DNA from: Pimelobacter simplex
Lineage (GTDB): Bacteria; Actinomycetota; Actinomycetes; Propionibacteriales; Nocardioidaceae
Length of the DNA stretch: 64,000 bases
Direction: 5' to 3'
Assembly: GCF_900114845.1 (NCBI RefSeq)
Contig: NZ_FOUK01000002.1
Span: forward strand, 744,001-808,000
Every line of letters begins with the position of its first letter. Positions within the stretch are counted from its first letter, which is position 1. The translations under genes and the position numbers were made by a program. This document shows positions 34,223-42,974 of this stretch, piece after piece. The notes beneath the pieces are model-generated. The model was given only the letters and a program-made list of their open reading frames with translations. It was not told where the DNA came from and ran no database searches.

Positions 34223-34748
34223 GCCGGCACACCCGGCACGTCGTCAGGTGGGCGTTGTTCTCGCCCACCGGCGTGAGGTCGTCGCGGTGCGCGATGAGAG
34301 CGCAGTCGCGCCGGTGCATCGTCGTCCCGTCGCCGGCGACGACGGGGATCGCGCCCACGTCGAGGCCCTGCTCGTCGGTGCGCGCGTTGGTGGCGGTCAC
34401 CTCGGCGAGCACGAGCAGCGTGTCGGCGAGCCGCTTGGACGACTCGCGCCCGTCGGCGGCGATCCGGGCCAGCCAGGCGCCGAAGTAGAGGAAGCCGCCG
34501 ACGAAGGTGAGGCCGAGGCCGAGCATGCCGCCGGAGACGACGTACGACATCTGGTCCCACTGGTACGGCGTGTTCGCGGCGCCGTACCAGCCGAGGATGA
34601 TGACGACGATGCCGAGCGGCAGCATGATCGCGCCCGCCCAGAAGAGCACGACCTGGAGCAGGGCGTAGTAGTTGTCCTTGAGCGGCGCGACGCCGGAGCG
34701 GGAGGACGCGTCGCCGACGCGCGGCAGGCTGCTTGCGGTCATGGTCAT
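34206..34748 (-). CDS. small membrane protein with C-terminal Cys/His metal-binding motif (end of transporter operon)
   Basis: I do not recognise a named family for this 180-residue protein. It has two membrane segments (YALLQVVLFWAGAIMLPLG; GMLGLGLTFVGGFLYFGAWL), a helical linker, and a cytoplasmic end with H-x-x-x-C...C-x-x-C spacing (MHRRDCALIAHRD, then HLTTCRVCRP), which suggests zinc binding. Its ATG (34748; a second at 34742) overlaps the stop of the surface-protein gene, so it is the last member of the seven-gene transporter operon. Its role there is unknown. Confidence 0.65.
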   Translation of the reverse strand: MTMTASSLPRVGDASSRSGVAPLKDNYYALLQVVLFWAGAIMLPLGIVVIILGWYGAANTPYQWDQMSYVVSGGMLGLGLTFVGGFLYFGAWLARIAADGRESSKRLADTLLVLAEVTATNARTDEQGLDVGAIPVVAGDGTTMHRRDCALIAHRDDLTPVGENNAHLTTCRVCRPTARR

Positions 34749-36319
34749 GCCTTTCGGAGGTCGGGGAGGCCGCTGTCGAGGCCGTGGGAGCAGGACGCGC
34801 CGGCACCGAGGGCGAGGACGCCGAGCCGGCGGAACCAGCTGCCGGCGAAGGCGGCGAGGAGGAAGGCGCCGAGGAGGAGCATCCCCGGGATGGAGAACAG
34901 CTCGGGCAGCCCGGCACTGGCCGGGGCCGCGTCGGCCAGGTCGGCCACGGGCGCGCCGCCACCGGCCACCGGCGCCGCGCCGACGGGGGCCGGACCGGCC
35001 GCGGGCGGGACGCCGACCGAGCCGGCCGCGGGCTTGCCGCCGGAGGCCGCGGGCGGCGTACCGGCGGCGGGCGGTGCCGCCGTGCCGGGTGTCGGGACGT
35101 TCGCGATCGGCGGCACCGTGTCGACGTTCGCCGAGGCGACGCCCAGGGTGACCACGATCTTCGGCGCGAGGCTGGACAGGCCGGCCACGACGCCCTTCAG
35201 CGGTCCCGCCTGGGCCGGGATCAGCTGCGCCAGGATGTTGGTCGGCAGCAGCTTGAGCACTGGCGCGAGGATCTTGGTGTCGATCGTGATCTTGAGGCCC
35301 TCGGACAGGCTCGTCGCGGCGTCGCCGTCGACCTTGCGGACCGGCGCGGGGATCTCGAACTTCACGCCGAGCTTCTCGAGCGCTGCGACCGGCAGCTTGT
35401 TGAGCCCCGGGATCGGCGTGGTCTTGCCCGGGGCGCTCACGCCGTCGGGACCGACCGAGAACTCCTGGCCGGCGATCGCCAGCTTGCCCCAGGTCGCCTT
35501 GCCGGTGGCCTTGCCCTTCGCCCCGTCGGAGGTGACCCTGGCGACCGACTCGACGCCGCCCAGCGTGATCAGGCCGCCGAGCAGCCGGATCTCGCCGAGC
35601 GTCGCACGGGAGGCGCTCTTGACCGGGCCGTCGGCTGCGGACATCGTGCTGCTCGACACGTAGCCGTCGACGTCGACGAGCGCGGCCAGCTCGGGCGGCA
35701 GCCCCGGTGCGGCGGTCTTCTTCTGGCCGGCCAGGCCGCCGGTGAGCGCGCCGCTGAGCTGGTCGAGCAGCTGGGTCAGCGGGTTGCCGCCGGCCGGGGC
35801 CTTGCCTCCGCCGTCGGCCGCGTCGGGGCCGAGCACGGCGCCGTCGGGCGAGAAGCCCGTCTCGGCGGTCGCCGTCTTGTCGCCGGACGTCGTGCGCATG
35901 ATCGTGCCGGGGATCTTCTCGTCGCTCTGGGTCGGGGTGTCGCCCGGGAACTGCGAATTGACCTGGACCGGGTAGCCGTTCTCGGTCAGCGGCGTCGAGG
36001 GCAGCCCCAGCTGCTCGGCGAACGTCTTCAGGCCCTCGCCGACCGGGTCGCCCGGCCAGAACAGGCTGGCCCGGCCGGTCGACTGGCCCGAGTCGGCCTT
36101 GACCTTGCTGTAGCCCATCTCCATCTCGAGCTGCGGGTCCGCCGGGATGGGGAGGCTGGGCTCGTAGACCTCGATCCGGATCGGCGCGGACCACGCCGTC
36201 GTCGAGAAGCCGCCGTACGCCGGCGCGGCGGCCGCAGCAGGCGCGGCGGCCGGCCCGGTGGCCATCGGCACCATCGAGGCGACGATGCCTCCGGCGATGA
36301 GAAGTCGGTACCGGCTCAT
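34745..36319 (-). CDS. large secreted, C-terminally membrane-anchored surface protein encoded with the ABC transporter
   Basis: The product is 524 residues. It has a signal peptide (MSRYRLLIAGGIVASMVPMA, cut after AAAAAPA), an extended beta-rich body with repeated strand patterns, and a Pro/Ala/Gly-rich stalk (about 395-455). One membrane segment (MLLLGAFLLAAFAGSWF) and a short Cys-containing tail follow. No family is recognised. The ATG overlaps the livF stop (ATGA) and its own stop overlaps the next ATG, so it is made with the transporter. I infer a surface receptor or scaffold for substrate capture. Confidence 0.7.
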   Translation of the reverse strand: MSRYRLLIAGGIVASMVPMATGPAAAPAAAAAPAYGGFSTTAWSAPIRIEVYEPSLPIPADPQLEMEMGYSKVKADSGQSTGRASLFWPGDPVGEGLKTFAEQLGLPSTPLTENGYPVQVNSQFPGDTPTQSDEKIPGTIMRTTSGDKTATAETGFSPDGAVLGPDAADGGGKAPAGGNPLTQLLDQLSGALTGGLAGQKKTAAPGLPPELAALVDVDGYVSSSTMSAADGPVKSASRATLGEIRLLGGLITLGGVESVARVTSDGAKGKATGKATWGKLAIAGQEFSVGPDGVSAPGKTTPIPGLNKLPVAALEKLGVKFEIPAPVRKVDGDAATSLSEGLKITIDTKILAPVLKLLPTNILAQLIPAQAGPLKGVVAGLSSLAPKIVVTLGVASANVDTVPPIANVPTPGTAAPPAAGTPPAASGGKPAAGSVGVPPAAGPAPVGAAPVAGGGAPVADLADAAPASAGLPELFSIPGMLLLGAFLLAAFAGSWFRRLGVLALGAGASCSHGLDSGLPDLRKA

Positions 36320-37023
36320 GCTGCTCCCCCCAGGATGACGTCGGCCATGGTGTCGAGGATCTCCCCCGGCTCACCGGAGGCCACGATGCGACCGCCGCTC
36401 ATCACGGCGGCGTAGTCGGCGACCCGCAGCGCGGTGCGGGCGAACTGCTCGATGCAGAGGATGGACACCCCGGACTCGGCGATCCGGGCGACGGTCTCGT
36501 AGAGCTCGTCGACGATCAGCGGCGCCAGGCCCATCGACAGCTCGTCGAGGAGCAGCAGCGCCGGGTCGGAGGCGAGCGCCCGCGACATGGCGAGCATCTG
36601 CTGCTCGCCGCCCGACATCGTGCCGGCGAGCTGGTGGCGGCGCTCGTGCAGCCGCGGGAAGTAGCTGTAGGCGGTCTCGAGGATCGCCGGCGCCGGCACG
36701 CCCGCGTAGGACATCAGGGTGAGGTTCTCCTCGACCGTGAGGTTGGGGAACACCGACCGGCCCTCGGGGATCGTGCAGAGCCCGACCCGGGCGAGCTCGT
36801 CGGAGCTCGCCTTGCGGACGTGGACGCCGCCCAGGTGGATGTCGCCCGAGGTGGGGTCCTTCTGGCCGCTGATCACCTTGACCAGGGTCGACTTCCCGGC
36901 GCCGTTGGGCCCGAGCAGTGCCATCACGGCACCGCGCGGCACGGCGAGGTCGACGCCGCGCAGCACCTCGATCCGGCCGTACGCCGCGTGGAGGTCGATG
37001 ACCTCCAGGATGGGCACGCTCAT
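36316..37023 (-). CDS. livF: branched-chain-amino-acid-type ABC transporter ATPase (LivF)
   Basis: The product is 235 residues. Walker A is LLGPNGAGKSTLVKVI, the signature is TMSGGEQQMLAMSRAL, Walker B is LLLLDELSMGLAP, and the switch His region is ILCIEQFAR. It therefore energises import through the LivHM permease from the cytoplasmic face. The order livHM-livG-livF is kept. ATGA overlaps join it to livG upstream and the surface-protein gene downstream. Transported substrates of this ABC class include amino acids, urea, amides and aromatic acids, so leucine specificity should not be assumed. Confidence 0.9.
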   Translation of the reverse strand: MSVPILEVIDLHAAYGRIEVLRGVDLAVPRGAVMALLGPNGAGKSTLVKVISGQKDPTSGDIHLGGVHVRKASSDELARVGLCTIPEGRSVFPNLTVEENLTLMSYAGVPAPAILETAYSYFPRLHERRHQLAGTMSGGEQQMLAMSRALASDPALLLLDELSMGLAPLIVDELYETVARIAESGVSILCIEQFARTALRVADYAAVMSGGRIVASGEPGEILDTMADVILGGAA

Positions 37024-37802
37024 GACGTCACCGCCTCGATCACGCTGGTGTCGGAGTCGCGGCCGGCGTCCGCGTCGTCGTCGGAGTAGCCGAGGTAGGC
37101 GCGCTGCACCTTCGGGTCGGACCGGATCGCGGCCGGAGCGCCGGAGGCGATGATCTCGCCGAAGTCGAGGACGTGGATCTCGTCGCACACGCCCATCACG
37201 AGGTCCATGTCGTGCTCGACCATGAGCACCGCGCAACCCTCGGCGGCGAGCTCGACGAGCAGCTCGCCGAAGGCGTCGGTCTCGGTCTCGTCGAGGCCGG
37301 ACGACGGCTCGTCGAGCAGCAGCAGCTTCGGGTCGCTGGCCAGGCAGCGGGCGAGCTCGAGCAGCCGGGCGGTGCCGGTGGGGATCGAGTCGGCGCGCTC
37401 GTCGGCGTAGTCGCGGATGCCGACGCGGTCGAGCAGCGCCTCGATGTTGGTCCGCGACCGGCCGAACCAGGCCAGCGGTCCGCCGTGGATCTCGTGCGCG
37501 ACCCGCACGTTGTCGCGCACGCTGAGCGAGCCGAACGCCTCGAGCCGCTGGAACGTGCGACCCACGCCGTGCTTGGCCCGCTTGTGCACGGGCCACCCGG
37601 TCACGTCGCGCTCGCGGTAGCGGACCTTGCCCTTGGTGGGGCGCTGCAGGCCGGTGATCACGTTGAAGCACGTCGTCTTGCCGGCACCGTTGGGGCCGAT
37701 CAGGCCGGTGATCTGGCCGCGGTCCGCGGTGAAGGTGGCCCGGTTGACGGCGGTCACGCCGCCGAACCGGACGACGACGTCGTCGACCTCGAGCAGGGCC
37801 AT
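37020..37802 (-). CDS. livG: branched-chain-amino-acid-type ABC transporter ATPase (LivG)
   Basis: The product is 260 residues. Walker A is LIGPNGAGKTTCFNVITG, the LivG-specific region is GVGRTFQRLEAFGSLSVRDN, and the signature is degenerate (IPTGTARLLELARCLA rather than LSGGQ). Walker B is LLLLDEPSSGLDETET, and HDMDLVMGVCDEIHVLDFG follows. The weak signature motif is worth noting, since LivF has an intact one, so the ATPase pair may be asymmetric. A 20-residue acidic tail ends the protein. Overlaps livF by ATGA and follows livHM by 3 nt. Confidence 0.9.
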   Translation of the reverse strand: MALLEVDDVVVRFGGVTAVNRATFTADRGQITGLIGPNGAGKTTCFNVITGLQRPTKGKVRYRERDVTGWPVHKRAKHGVGRTFQRLEAFGSLSVRDNVRVAHEIHGGPLAWFGRSRTNIEALLDRVGIRDYADERADSIPTGTARLLELARCLASDPKLLLLDEPSSGLDETETDAFGELLVELAAEGCAVLMVEHDMDLVMGVCDEIHVLDFGEIIASGAPAAIRSDPKVQRAYLGYSDDDADAGRDSDTSVIEAVTS

Positions 37803-37805
37803 GGC

Positions 37806-39803
37806 TCAGACCACCTTCTCGATCACGCGGGCATCGGGACCGGCACCGGCGCCGGGCACGTCGACCAGCGGGACGTCGACCGCCCCGTCGGCGCCGTCGG
37901 CGCTGCCGGCGCGCCCACCGCCGCGGGGCAGCAGGCTCTGCAGCCGTTCGTCGAGGCCGGGCGCCACCCGGTCGCCGACCCAGCGGGCCACCTTGAACAG
38001 GTGGTTGGCGAGGCCGTTGGGGTCGCGGCCCAGCAGCACCGCGCCGAAGCCGATCACCACGAACATCAGGCCGGCCAGCTGCGGCGACGAGGCCTGCAGC
38101 TCGGGCAGCAGCATGAGCGCCGTCCCGCCGAGCAGGGCGCCGGTGACCGAGGTGGCACCGAAGACGACCGCGAGCAGCAGCACGAGCAGGGACTGGAAGT
38201 AGAGGAAGTCGGCGGCGCCGACGGTCCCGCGCAGCCCGGCGAACAGGCCACCGGCCAGGCCGGCGATGCCGGCCGAGAGCGCGAACAGGCCGACCCGGAA
38301 CCAGCGCATGTCGAGGCCGAGCGTGCCGCAGGCCGACGGGCTGTCGCGCATGGCGATGAGGAGCCGGCCGAGCGCGCCGCGGCGCAGCACGAGCAGGGCC
38401 AGGGCGAGCAGCACGAACGCCAGCACCATGAACCACACGTAGGAGGTGTCCTTGCCGATCCGCACGCCGAGGATCGAGAGCCGGTCGGCCGCGAGCGTCC
38501 CGTTGAACTTGAACGCGAAGTCGGCGTTGAAGACGACCTTGTCCATGAGGACGGCGAACGCCATGGTCGACAGCGCGAGGTAGAGCCCGGTCAGCCGCAG
38601 CACCGGCAGCGCGACCAGCGCACCGACCCCGGCGGCGACGAGCGCGGCCATGGCCAGCCCGAACAGGTTGGGCTCGTCGAGCTTGGCGTAGGTGAGCGCA
38701 CCGACGCCGGCGAAGGTGAACTGGGCGAGGGAGACGTGGCCGCCGTACCCGGTGAGGAGGACGAGGGACAGCATCACCATCGCGTAGGTCGCCGCGACGC
38801 CGATGAGCAGCACCTGGTTGGGCGCGACCACGTTGATGACCACGAACGCCACCGCGAGCAGGACGGCGCCCGACCCGAGGGACTTGCGCATCGTCGGCAG
38901 CGGCGCGGTGACGATGCCCTTGACCTGGCCGATCCGCAGCTGGGCCTGGGGCATCAGCACGACGATCGCGAACAGGAAGAGCGCCGGGATCACCGGCCGG
39001 AAGGAGCTCAGGAAGCCGTCGGTGGGCAGGTAGCCCACCGCGAGCGACTCGAGGATGCCGAGCGCCATCGCGCCGGCGAAGGTCATCGGCAGGCTCTTGA
39101 GCCGCCCGAGCATCGCGGCGGCGTACGCGTTGATGACGAGGAGCGTGAGCGCGTAGTAGTCGAGCAGCACGACGGGCGTGAGCAGGATGCCGCCGAGCGC
39201 GGCGAGCGAGATGCCGATCGCCCACGACAGCGCCGCGACCCGGTCGGGCTTGCCGCCGAACAGCTTGAGCAGCTCGGGGTTGTCGACCGAGGCCCGCATC
39301 GCGGTGCCGATCCGGGTGCGGTTGAGCAGCAGGTAGAGGCCGACCGCGACCCCGACCGCGCACACGAGCGTGATCAGCTGGTGGGCGGTGATGAAGGTGT
39401 CGCCCACCTTCCAGCCCGTCCCGGAGTAGAACGGCAGCAGCACCCGCGGCTCCGGCGGCCACAGCTGCTGGGCCAGGCCGATCAGGCCGACGAGCAGGCC
39501 GACGGTGACCACGAGCGCCACCGAGACCGGCCCCTCCCCCAGGCCGCGGGTGACGAAGCGCTGGATGAACCAGCCGATCGCGGGCGCCACCACGCCGAGC
39601 ACCAGGACGAGCGCGAGCCAGGTGGGCACGCCCTGGCGCTGGGTGAAGTCCCAGAAGACGAAGGAGAGCAGCATGCCGAAGGCGCCATGAGCGATGTTGA
39701 AGACCCGCGTCGTCGTGTAGGTGAGGACCAGGCCGCTGGCCATGATCGCGTAGGCCGCGCCCGTGAACAGGCCCAGCAGGGTGAAGGCGAAGAGTGATCC
39801 CAT
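37806..39803 (-). CDS. fused LivH-LivM permease of the ABC transporter
   Basis: The product is 665 residues, about the sum of LivH and LivM. Residues 1-290 are LivH-like (YAIMASGLVLTYTTTRVFNIAHGAFGM; MRASVDNPELLKLFGG). Residues about 300-640 are LivM-like (TGYGGHVSLAQFTFAGVGAL; GLYLALSTMAFAVLMD; MRDSPSACGTLGLD). A Gly/Ala/Asp-rich tail follows. About 17-18 membrane segments are expected. Fusion of both half-permeases into one chain fixes their ratio. It is 9 nt downstream of the second substrate-binding lipoprotein and starts at ATG 39803. Confidence 0.88.
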   Translation of the reverse strand: MGSLFAFTLLGLFTGAAYAIMASGLVLTYTTTRVFNIAHGAFGMLLSFVFWDFTQRQGVPTWLALVLVLGVVAPAIGWFIQRFVTRGLGEGPVSVALVVTVGLLVGLIGLAQQLWPPEPRVLLPFYSGTGWKVGDTFITAHQLITLVCAVGVAVGLYLLLNRTRIGTAMRASVDNPELLKLFGGKPDRVAALSWAIGISLAALGGILLTPVVLLDYYALTLLVINAYAAAMLGRLKSLPMTFAGAMALGILESLAVGYLPTDGFLSSFRPVIPALFLFAIVVLMPQAQLRIGQVKGIVTAPLPTMRKSLGSGAVLLAVAFVVINVVAPNQVLLIGVAATYAMVMLSLVLLTGYGGHVSLAQFTFAGVGALTYAKLDEPNLFGLAMAALVAAGVGALVALPVLRLTGLYLALSTMAFAVLMDKVVFNADFAFKFNGTLAADRLSILGVRIGKDTSYVWFMVLAFVLLALALLVLRRGALGRLLIAMRDSPSACGTLGLDMRWFRVGLFALSAGIAGLAGGLFAGLRGTVGAADFLYFQSLLVLLLAVVFGATSVTGALLGGTALMLLPELQASSPQLAGLMFVVIGFGAVLLGRDPNGLANHLFKVARWVGDRVAPGLDERLQSLLPRGGGRAGSADGADGAVDVPLVDVPGAGAGPDARVIEKVV

Positions 39804-39812
39804 GACGCGCGC

Positions 39813-41312
39813 CTAGCCTCCGACTCCGCTGTTGACGACCTTGCCGCACATGTAGTTGCCCGGGGAGACCTGCTGCCACCGGCCGCTCTTGAACTGGATG
39901 AGCTTCAGGCAGGGCGGGGTGGCGCCGGCCGCGATGTTCATCGCGGTGTGGGCGCCGTTGCCGGTCCACGAGCTGGTGCTGCGCACCGCAGCGACCAGCG
40001 AGGAGCGGCTGAGCCGGCCGCCCAGCGCGATGGCCTTCTCGACGAACAGGCGCGCCGCCGACCACGCGAAGAGCCCGTAGTAGTTGGGGATCGCGCCGGG
40101 CTTCACCTGCTGCAGCCACGAGAGGTAGAGCTGCACCTCGGCGTTCTTGGTGTTCTCGAACAGGTCGTTGGGCGAGAAGACGTAGACGCCCTCGGCGACG
40201 CTGCCGGCCTGGTCGACGTAGCGCTTGTCGTAGATCGTGGGGTCCTGCAGGTAGAAGTCCGGCTTGAAGCCCTGCTGCTGCATGGCCTGCTGGAGCTTGA
40301 CCGTGTTCTGGTAGGGCCCGTAGTAGATGACCGCCTTGATCCCCTTGTCCTTCATCTGCTGGACGTAGGGGGCGAAGTTGAACTCGGCGACGTCGATGCC
40401 CTGGATGTACTTGGCGTCCCAGCCGGCTGCGCGCTCGAAGCCCGCGGCGAGGCTCTTGGCGTTGACCGGCGCCGCGCCCGCGTTGATGTAGAGGAAGGCG
40501 GCGTTCTTGACCGCCGTCGGGTACTTGGTCGCCAGCCACTTCGCGGCCGGGTCGGAGATCAGGTTGGTCTTGATCGAGTAGGCGCCGAAGCACGACTTGC
40601 AGGCCTGCCGCTCGGGGTTGACGATCGTCGAGCGCAGGTCGGGGATGCCGCAGCTGCTCGCCGTGGCGGCGCCGCCCGAGTCGAAGGCCGACATCGAGCC
40701 GACGGCGGCGAACGCCTGGTCGCACGCCTTGACGTAGGCCTGCTGGTCGGCGCCCGCATCGGCCCGGCTGTCGAGGTTGAGCAGCTCGAGCTTGCGCCCG
40801 CAGATCGAGCCCTGGGAGTTGAAGTACTCCACGTAGGCGCGCGTGGCCTGCTGCGCGGACTCGAAGATGCCGGGCACCGGCCCGGAGATGTCGGAGATGT
40901 TGGCCAGGGTGATGGTCTTGTCGGTGACGCCCTTCTGGTTCTTGAAGCCGTCGCACGAGCCGGCCTTGACCCCGCCGGACGCCGACCCGTTGCCGGACGC
41001 CGGCGACCCCCCAGTGCCGCCGCTGCCCGACCCACCTCCCGTGCTCCCACCGCCCCCGGCGGCACCGCCGCCGGAGCCGCTCGTGCCCCCACCGGTGCCC
41101 CCGCCCGCGGCGGCGCCGCCACCGGTGCCGGAGTCGCCCGTGCCCGTCGTCCCGCCGCCGTCACCGGTGCCGGCGGCCGCGCCCGTCGTCCCGCCCTGGT
41201 TGCCGGCCTTCGCGACGGTCTGGGGGTCGAGCTGGGACCCGCACGCCGTCAGTGCCAGCAGCACCAGCGCCACGCCGGCCGTGCGGCGCCAGCGGTTCTG
41301 ACGTCCTCGCAT
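39813..41312 (-). CDS. ABC transporter substrate-binding lipoprotein, second tandem copy
   Basis: The product is 499 residues. A lipoprotein signal ends LLALTACGS with the lipidated Cys, then a Gly/Ser/Thr/Ala-rich linker of about 80 residues, then a periplasmic-binding type I domain (CDGFKNQKGVTDKTITLANI to GKVVNSGVGG). Four Cys in the domain (SCDG, SICG, SSCG, KSCF) could make disulfides. It binds the transported solute outside the membrane. It lies 5 nt after a close paralogue (41318-42796), which shares long identical nucleotide blocks but has a different linker, so the pair arose by duplication. Confidence 0.87.
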   Translation of the reverse strand: MRGRQNRWRRTAGVALVLLALTACGSQLDPQTVAKAGNQGGTTGAAAGTGDGGGTTGTGDSGTGGGAAAGGGTGGGTSGSGGGAAGGGGSTGGGSGSGGTGGSPASGNGSASGGVKAGSCDGFKNQKGVTDKTITLANISDISGPVPGIFESAQQATRAYVEYFNSQGSICGRKLELLNLDSRADAGADQQAYVKACDQAFAAVGSMSAFDSGGAATASSCGIPDLRSTIVNPERQACKSCFGAYSIKTNLISDPAAKWLATKYPTAVKNAAFLYINAGAAPVNAKSLAAGFERAAGWDAKYIQGIDVAEFNFAPYVQQMKDKGIKAVIYYGPYQNTVKLQQAMQQQGFKPDFYLQDPTIYDKRYVDQAGSVAEGVYVFSPNDLFENTKNAEVQLYLSWLQQVKPGAIPNYYGLFAWSAARLFVEKAIALGGRLSRSSLVAAVRSTSSWTGNGAHTAMNIAAGATPPCLKLIQFKSGRWQQVSPGNYMCGKVVNSGVGG

Positions 41313-41317
41313 CGGCG

Positions 41318-42796
41318 TCAGCCCCCCACACCGGAGTTGACGACGCCGCCGCACAGCCAGGCGCCGGGCGAGATCTGCTGCCAGCGACCACCCTTGTACT
41401 GGATGATCTTCTGGCACGGCGGCGTCTGCGCCGTGCCCACCCGCATCGCGGTGTGCGCGCCGTTGCCGGTCCAGCTGTTGACCTTCTTGACCGCCGCGAC
41501 GAGCGAGGCGCGGCTCAGGTTGCCGCCGAGGGCGACCGCCTGCTCGACGAACAACCGGGCGGCGGACCACGAGAACAGGCCGTAGAAGTTCGGGATCGCG
41601 CCGGGCTTCACCTGCTGCAGCCACGAGAGGTAGAGCTGGATCTCCGGGTTGTTCTTGTTCTCGAACAGGTCGGTGGTCGAGTAGACGATCGTGCCCTCGG
41701 CCAGCGGGCCGGCCTGCTGGACGTAGCGCTGGTCGTAGACCGTGGGGTCCTGCATGAACACGTCGGGCTTGTAGCCCTGCTGCTGCATGGCCTGCTGGAG
41801 CTTGACCGTGTTCTGGTAGGGCCCGGTGTAGACCACCATCTTGATGCCCTTGTCCTTCATCTGCTGGACGTAGGGGGCGAAGTTGAACTCCGCGACGTCG
41901 ATGCCCTGGGTGTACTTGATCGACCAGCCCATCTTGCCCCAGGCCGCAGCCTGGCTCTTGGCGTTGATCGGGGCCGCGCCACCGTTGATGTAGAGGACGC
42001 CGACGTTCTTGACCGCGTCGGGATAGGTCTTGGCCAGCCAGCGCGGACCGGAGTCGGCGATCAGGTTGGGCCGGATCGAGTAGACGCCGAAGCAGGTCGA
42101 GCAGCCCGCCCGCTCGGGCGTGGTCATCGCGGCCCGGATGTCGGGGAGGCCGCACGACTGGGCCACGCCCGCGCCGCCCGAGTCGAAGGCGCCCATCGAG
42201 CCGATCGCGGCGAACGCCTGGTCGCAGGCCTTGGTGTAGGCCTGCTGGTCGGCGCCGGCGTCGGCCCGGCTGTCGAGGTTGACCAGCTCGAGCTTGCGCC
42301 CGCAGATGGTGCCCTGGGAGTTGAAGTACTCGACGTACGCGCGGGTCGCCTGCTGCGAGGCCTCGAAGATGCCGGGCACCGGACCGGACAGGTCCGCCAC
42401 GTTGGCCAGGGTGATCGTCTTGTCGGTGATCCCCTTCTGGTTCTTGAAGCCGTCGCACGAGCCGGCCTTGACGCCGCCCGCGGCCGCCCCCTTGCCCGTG
42501 GTGGGCGAGCCGCCGGTGCCACCGCCCCCGGAGCCGCCCGAGCCGCCCGTCGTACCGGTGCCGGAGCCGGAGCCCGAGGTCCCGCCGTCGCCGCCGGCGG
42601 CGGCCGGGTCGCCCGCCGTACCGCCCCCGTCGCCGGCGACCGGGGCACCGGCCGCGCCCCCGCCGTCGCCGGAGCCACCCGGCCCGTCGTTGACGCGGGC
42701 CACCGTGCCCGGGTCGAGCTGGGAGCCGCAGGCGCTCAGCGCGAGCACCAGGACGGTCACACCGAAGTACCGGCGCGTGCGGAGACTCATGGGCAT
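41318..42796 (-). CDS. ABC transporter substrate-binding lipoprotein, first tandem copy
   Basis: The product is 492 residues from the ATG at 42796, which has GAGAGG upstream. Other in-frame starts are 42811 and 42790. The lipobox is VLALSACGS. A low-complexity linker (GGSGDGGGAAGAP..., about residues 45-105) precedes the type I binding domain, whose Cys pattern is the same as in the next gene. Tail residues YKGGRWQQISPGAWLCGGVV parallel the paralogue. It is first in a seven-gene operon. A CRP-like palindrome lies 70 nt upstream, suggesting control by cAMP or a related signal. Confidence 0.87.
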   Translation of the reverse strand: MPMSLRTRRYFGVTVLVLALSACGSQLDPGTVARVNDGPGGSGDGGGAAGAPVAGDGGGTAGDPAAAGGDGGTSGSGSGTGTTGGSGGSGGGGTGGSPTTGKGAAAGGVKAGSCDGFKNQKGITDKTITLANVADLSGPVPGIFEASQQATRAYVEYFNSQGTICGRKLELVNLDSRADAGADQQAYTKACDQAFAAIGSMGAFDSGGAGVAQSCGLPDIRAAMTTPERAGCSTCFGVYSIRPNLIADSGPRWLAKTYPDAVKNVGVLYINGGAAPINAKSQAAAWGKMGWSIKYTQGIDVAEFNFAPYVQQMKDKGIKMVVYTGPYQNTVKLQQAMQQQGYKPDVFMQDPTVYDQRYVQQAGPLAEGTIVYSTTDLFENKNNPEIQLYLSWLQQVKPGAIPNFYGLFSWSAARLFVEQAVALGGNLSRASLVAAVKKVNSWTGNGAHTAMRVGTAQTPPCQKIIQYKGGRWQQISPGAWLCGGVVNSGVGG

Positions 42797-42865
42797 GCGG
42801 ACCTCTCGCATCGGGAGCACAGCAAGGTCCCGGTCCCGGGGACCTCACCCCTCCAACGACGCCGG

Positions 42866-42881
42866 TGTGACCCGGGTCACG
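42866..42881. promoter_or_regulatory. CRP-like operator upstream of the ABC operon
   Basis: TGTGACCCGGGTCACG matches the TGTGA-N6-TCACA consensus of CRP-family regulators at all but the last position, and its inner 14 bp are a perfect palindrome. It is 70 nt before the ATG at 42796 and about 94 nt before the divergent lipoprotein gene, so it could serve either. Confidence 0.55.
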
Positions 42882-42974
42882 CACGAAATGCAACGTGTTT
42901 CAGTTTTCGTCGCGGCACGGCGCTGACGCGACGCCCGGGGGAACGTCTCGGCCGCGCCGCACGTCCCAGGCATC

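Noticed and set aside
36316..40956. Minus-strand open frame of 1546 codons
   Set aside because: It continues livF upstream only because stops are rare at this GC. The region is fully explained by livG, livHM and the lipoprotein gene in other frames, and the translated residues are Arg/Pro/Ala-rich shadow sequence.
40980..41200. Repeat-rich DNA in the lipoprotein linkers as a mobile or CRISPR-like repeat
   Set aside because: It is codon-level low complexity (Gly, Ser, Thr, Ala) inside coding sequence, typical of lipoprotein tethers.
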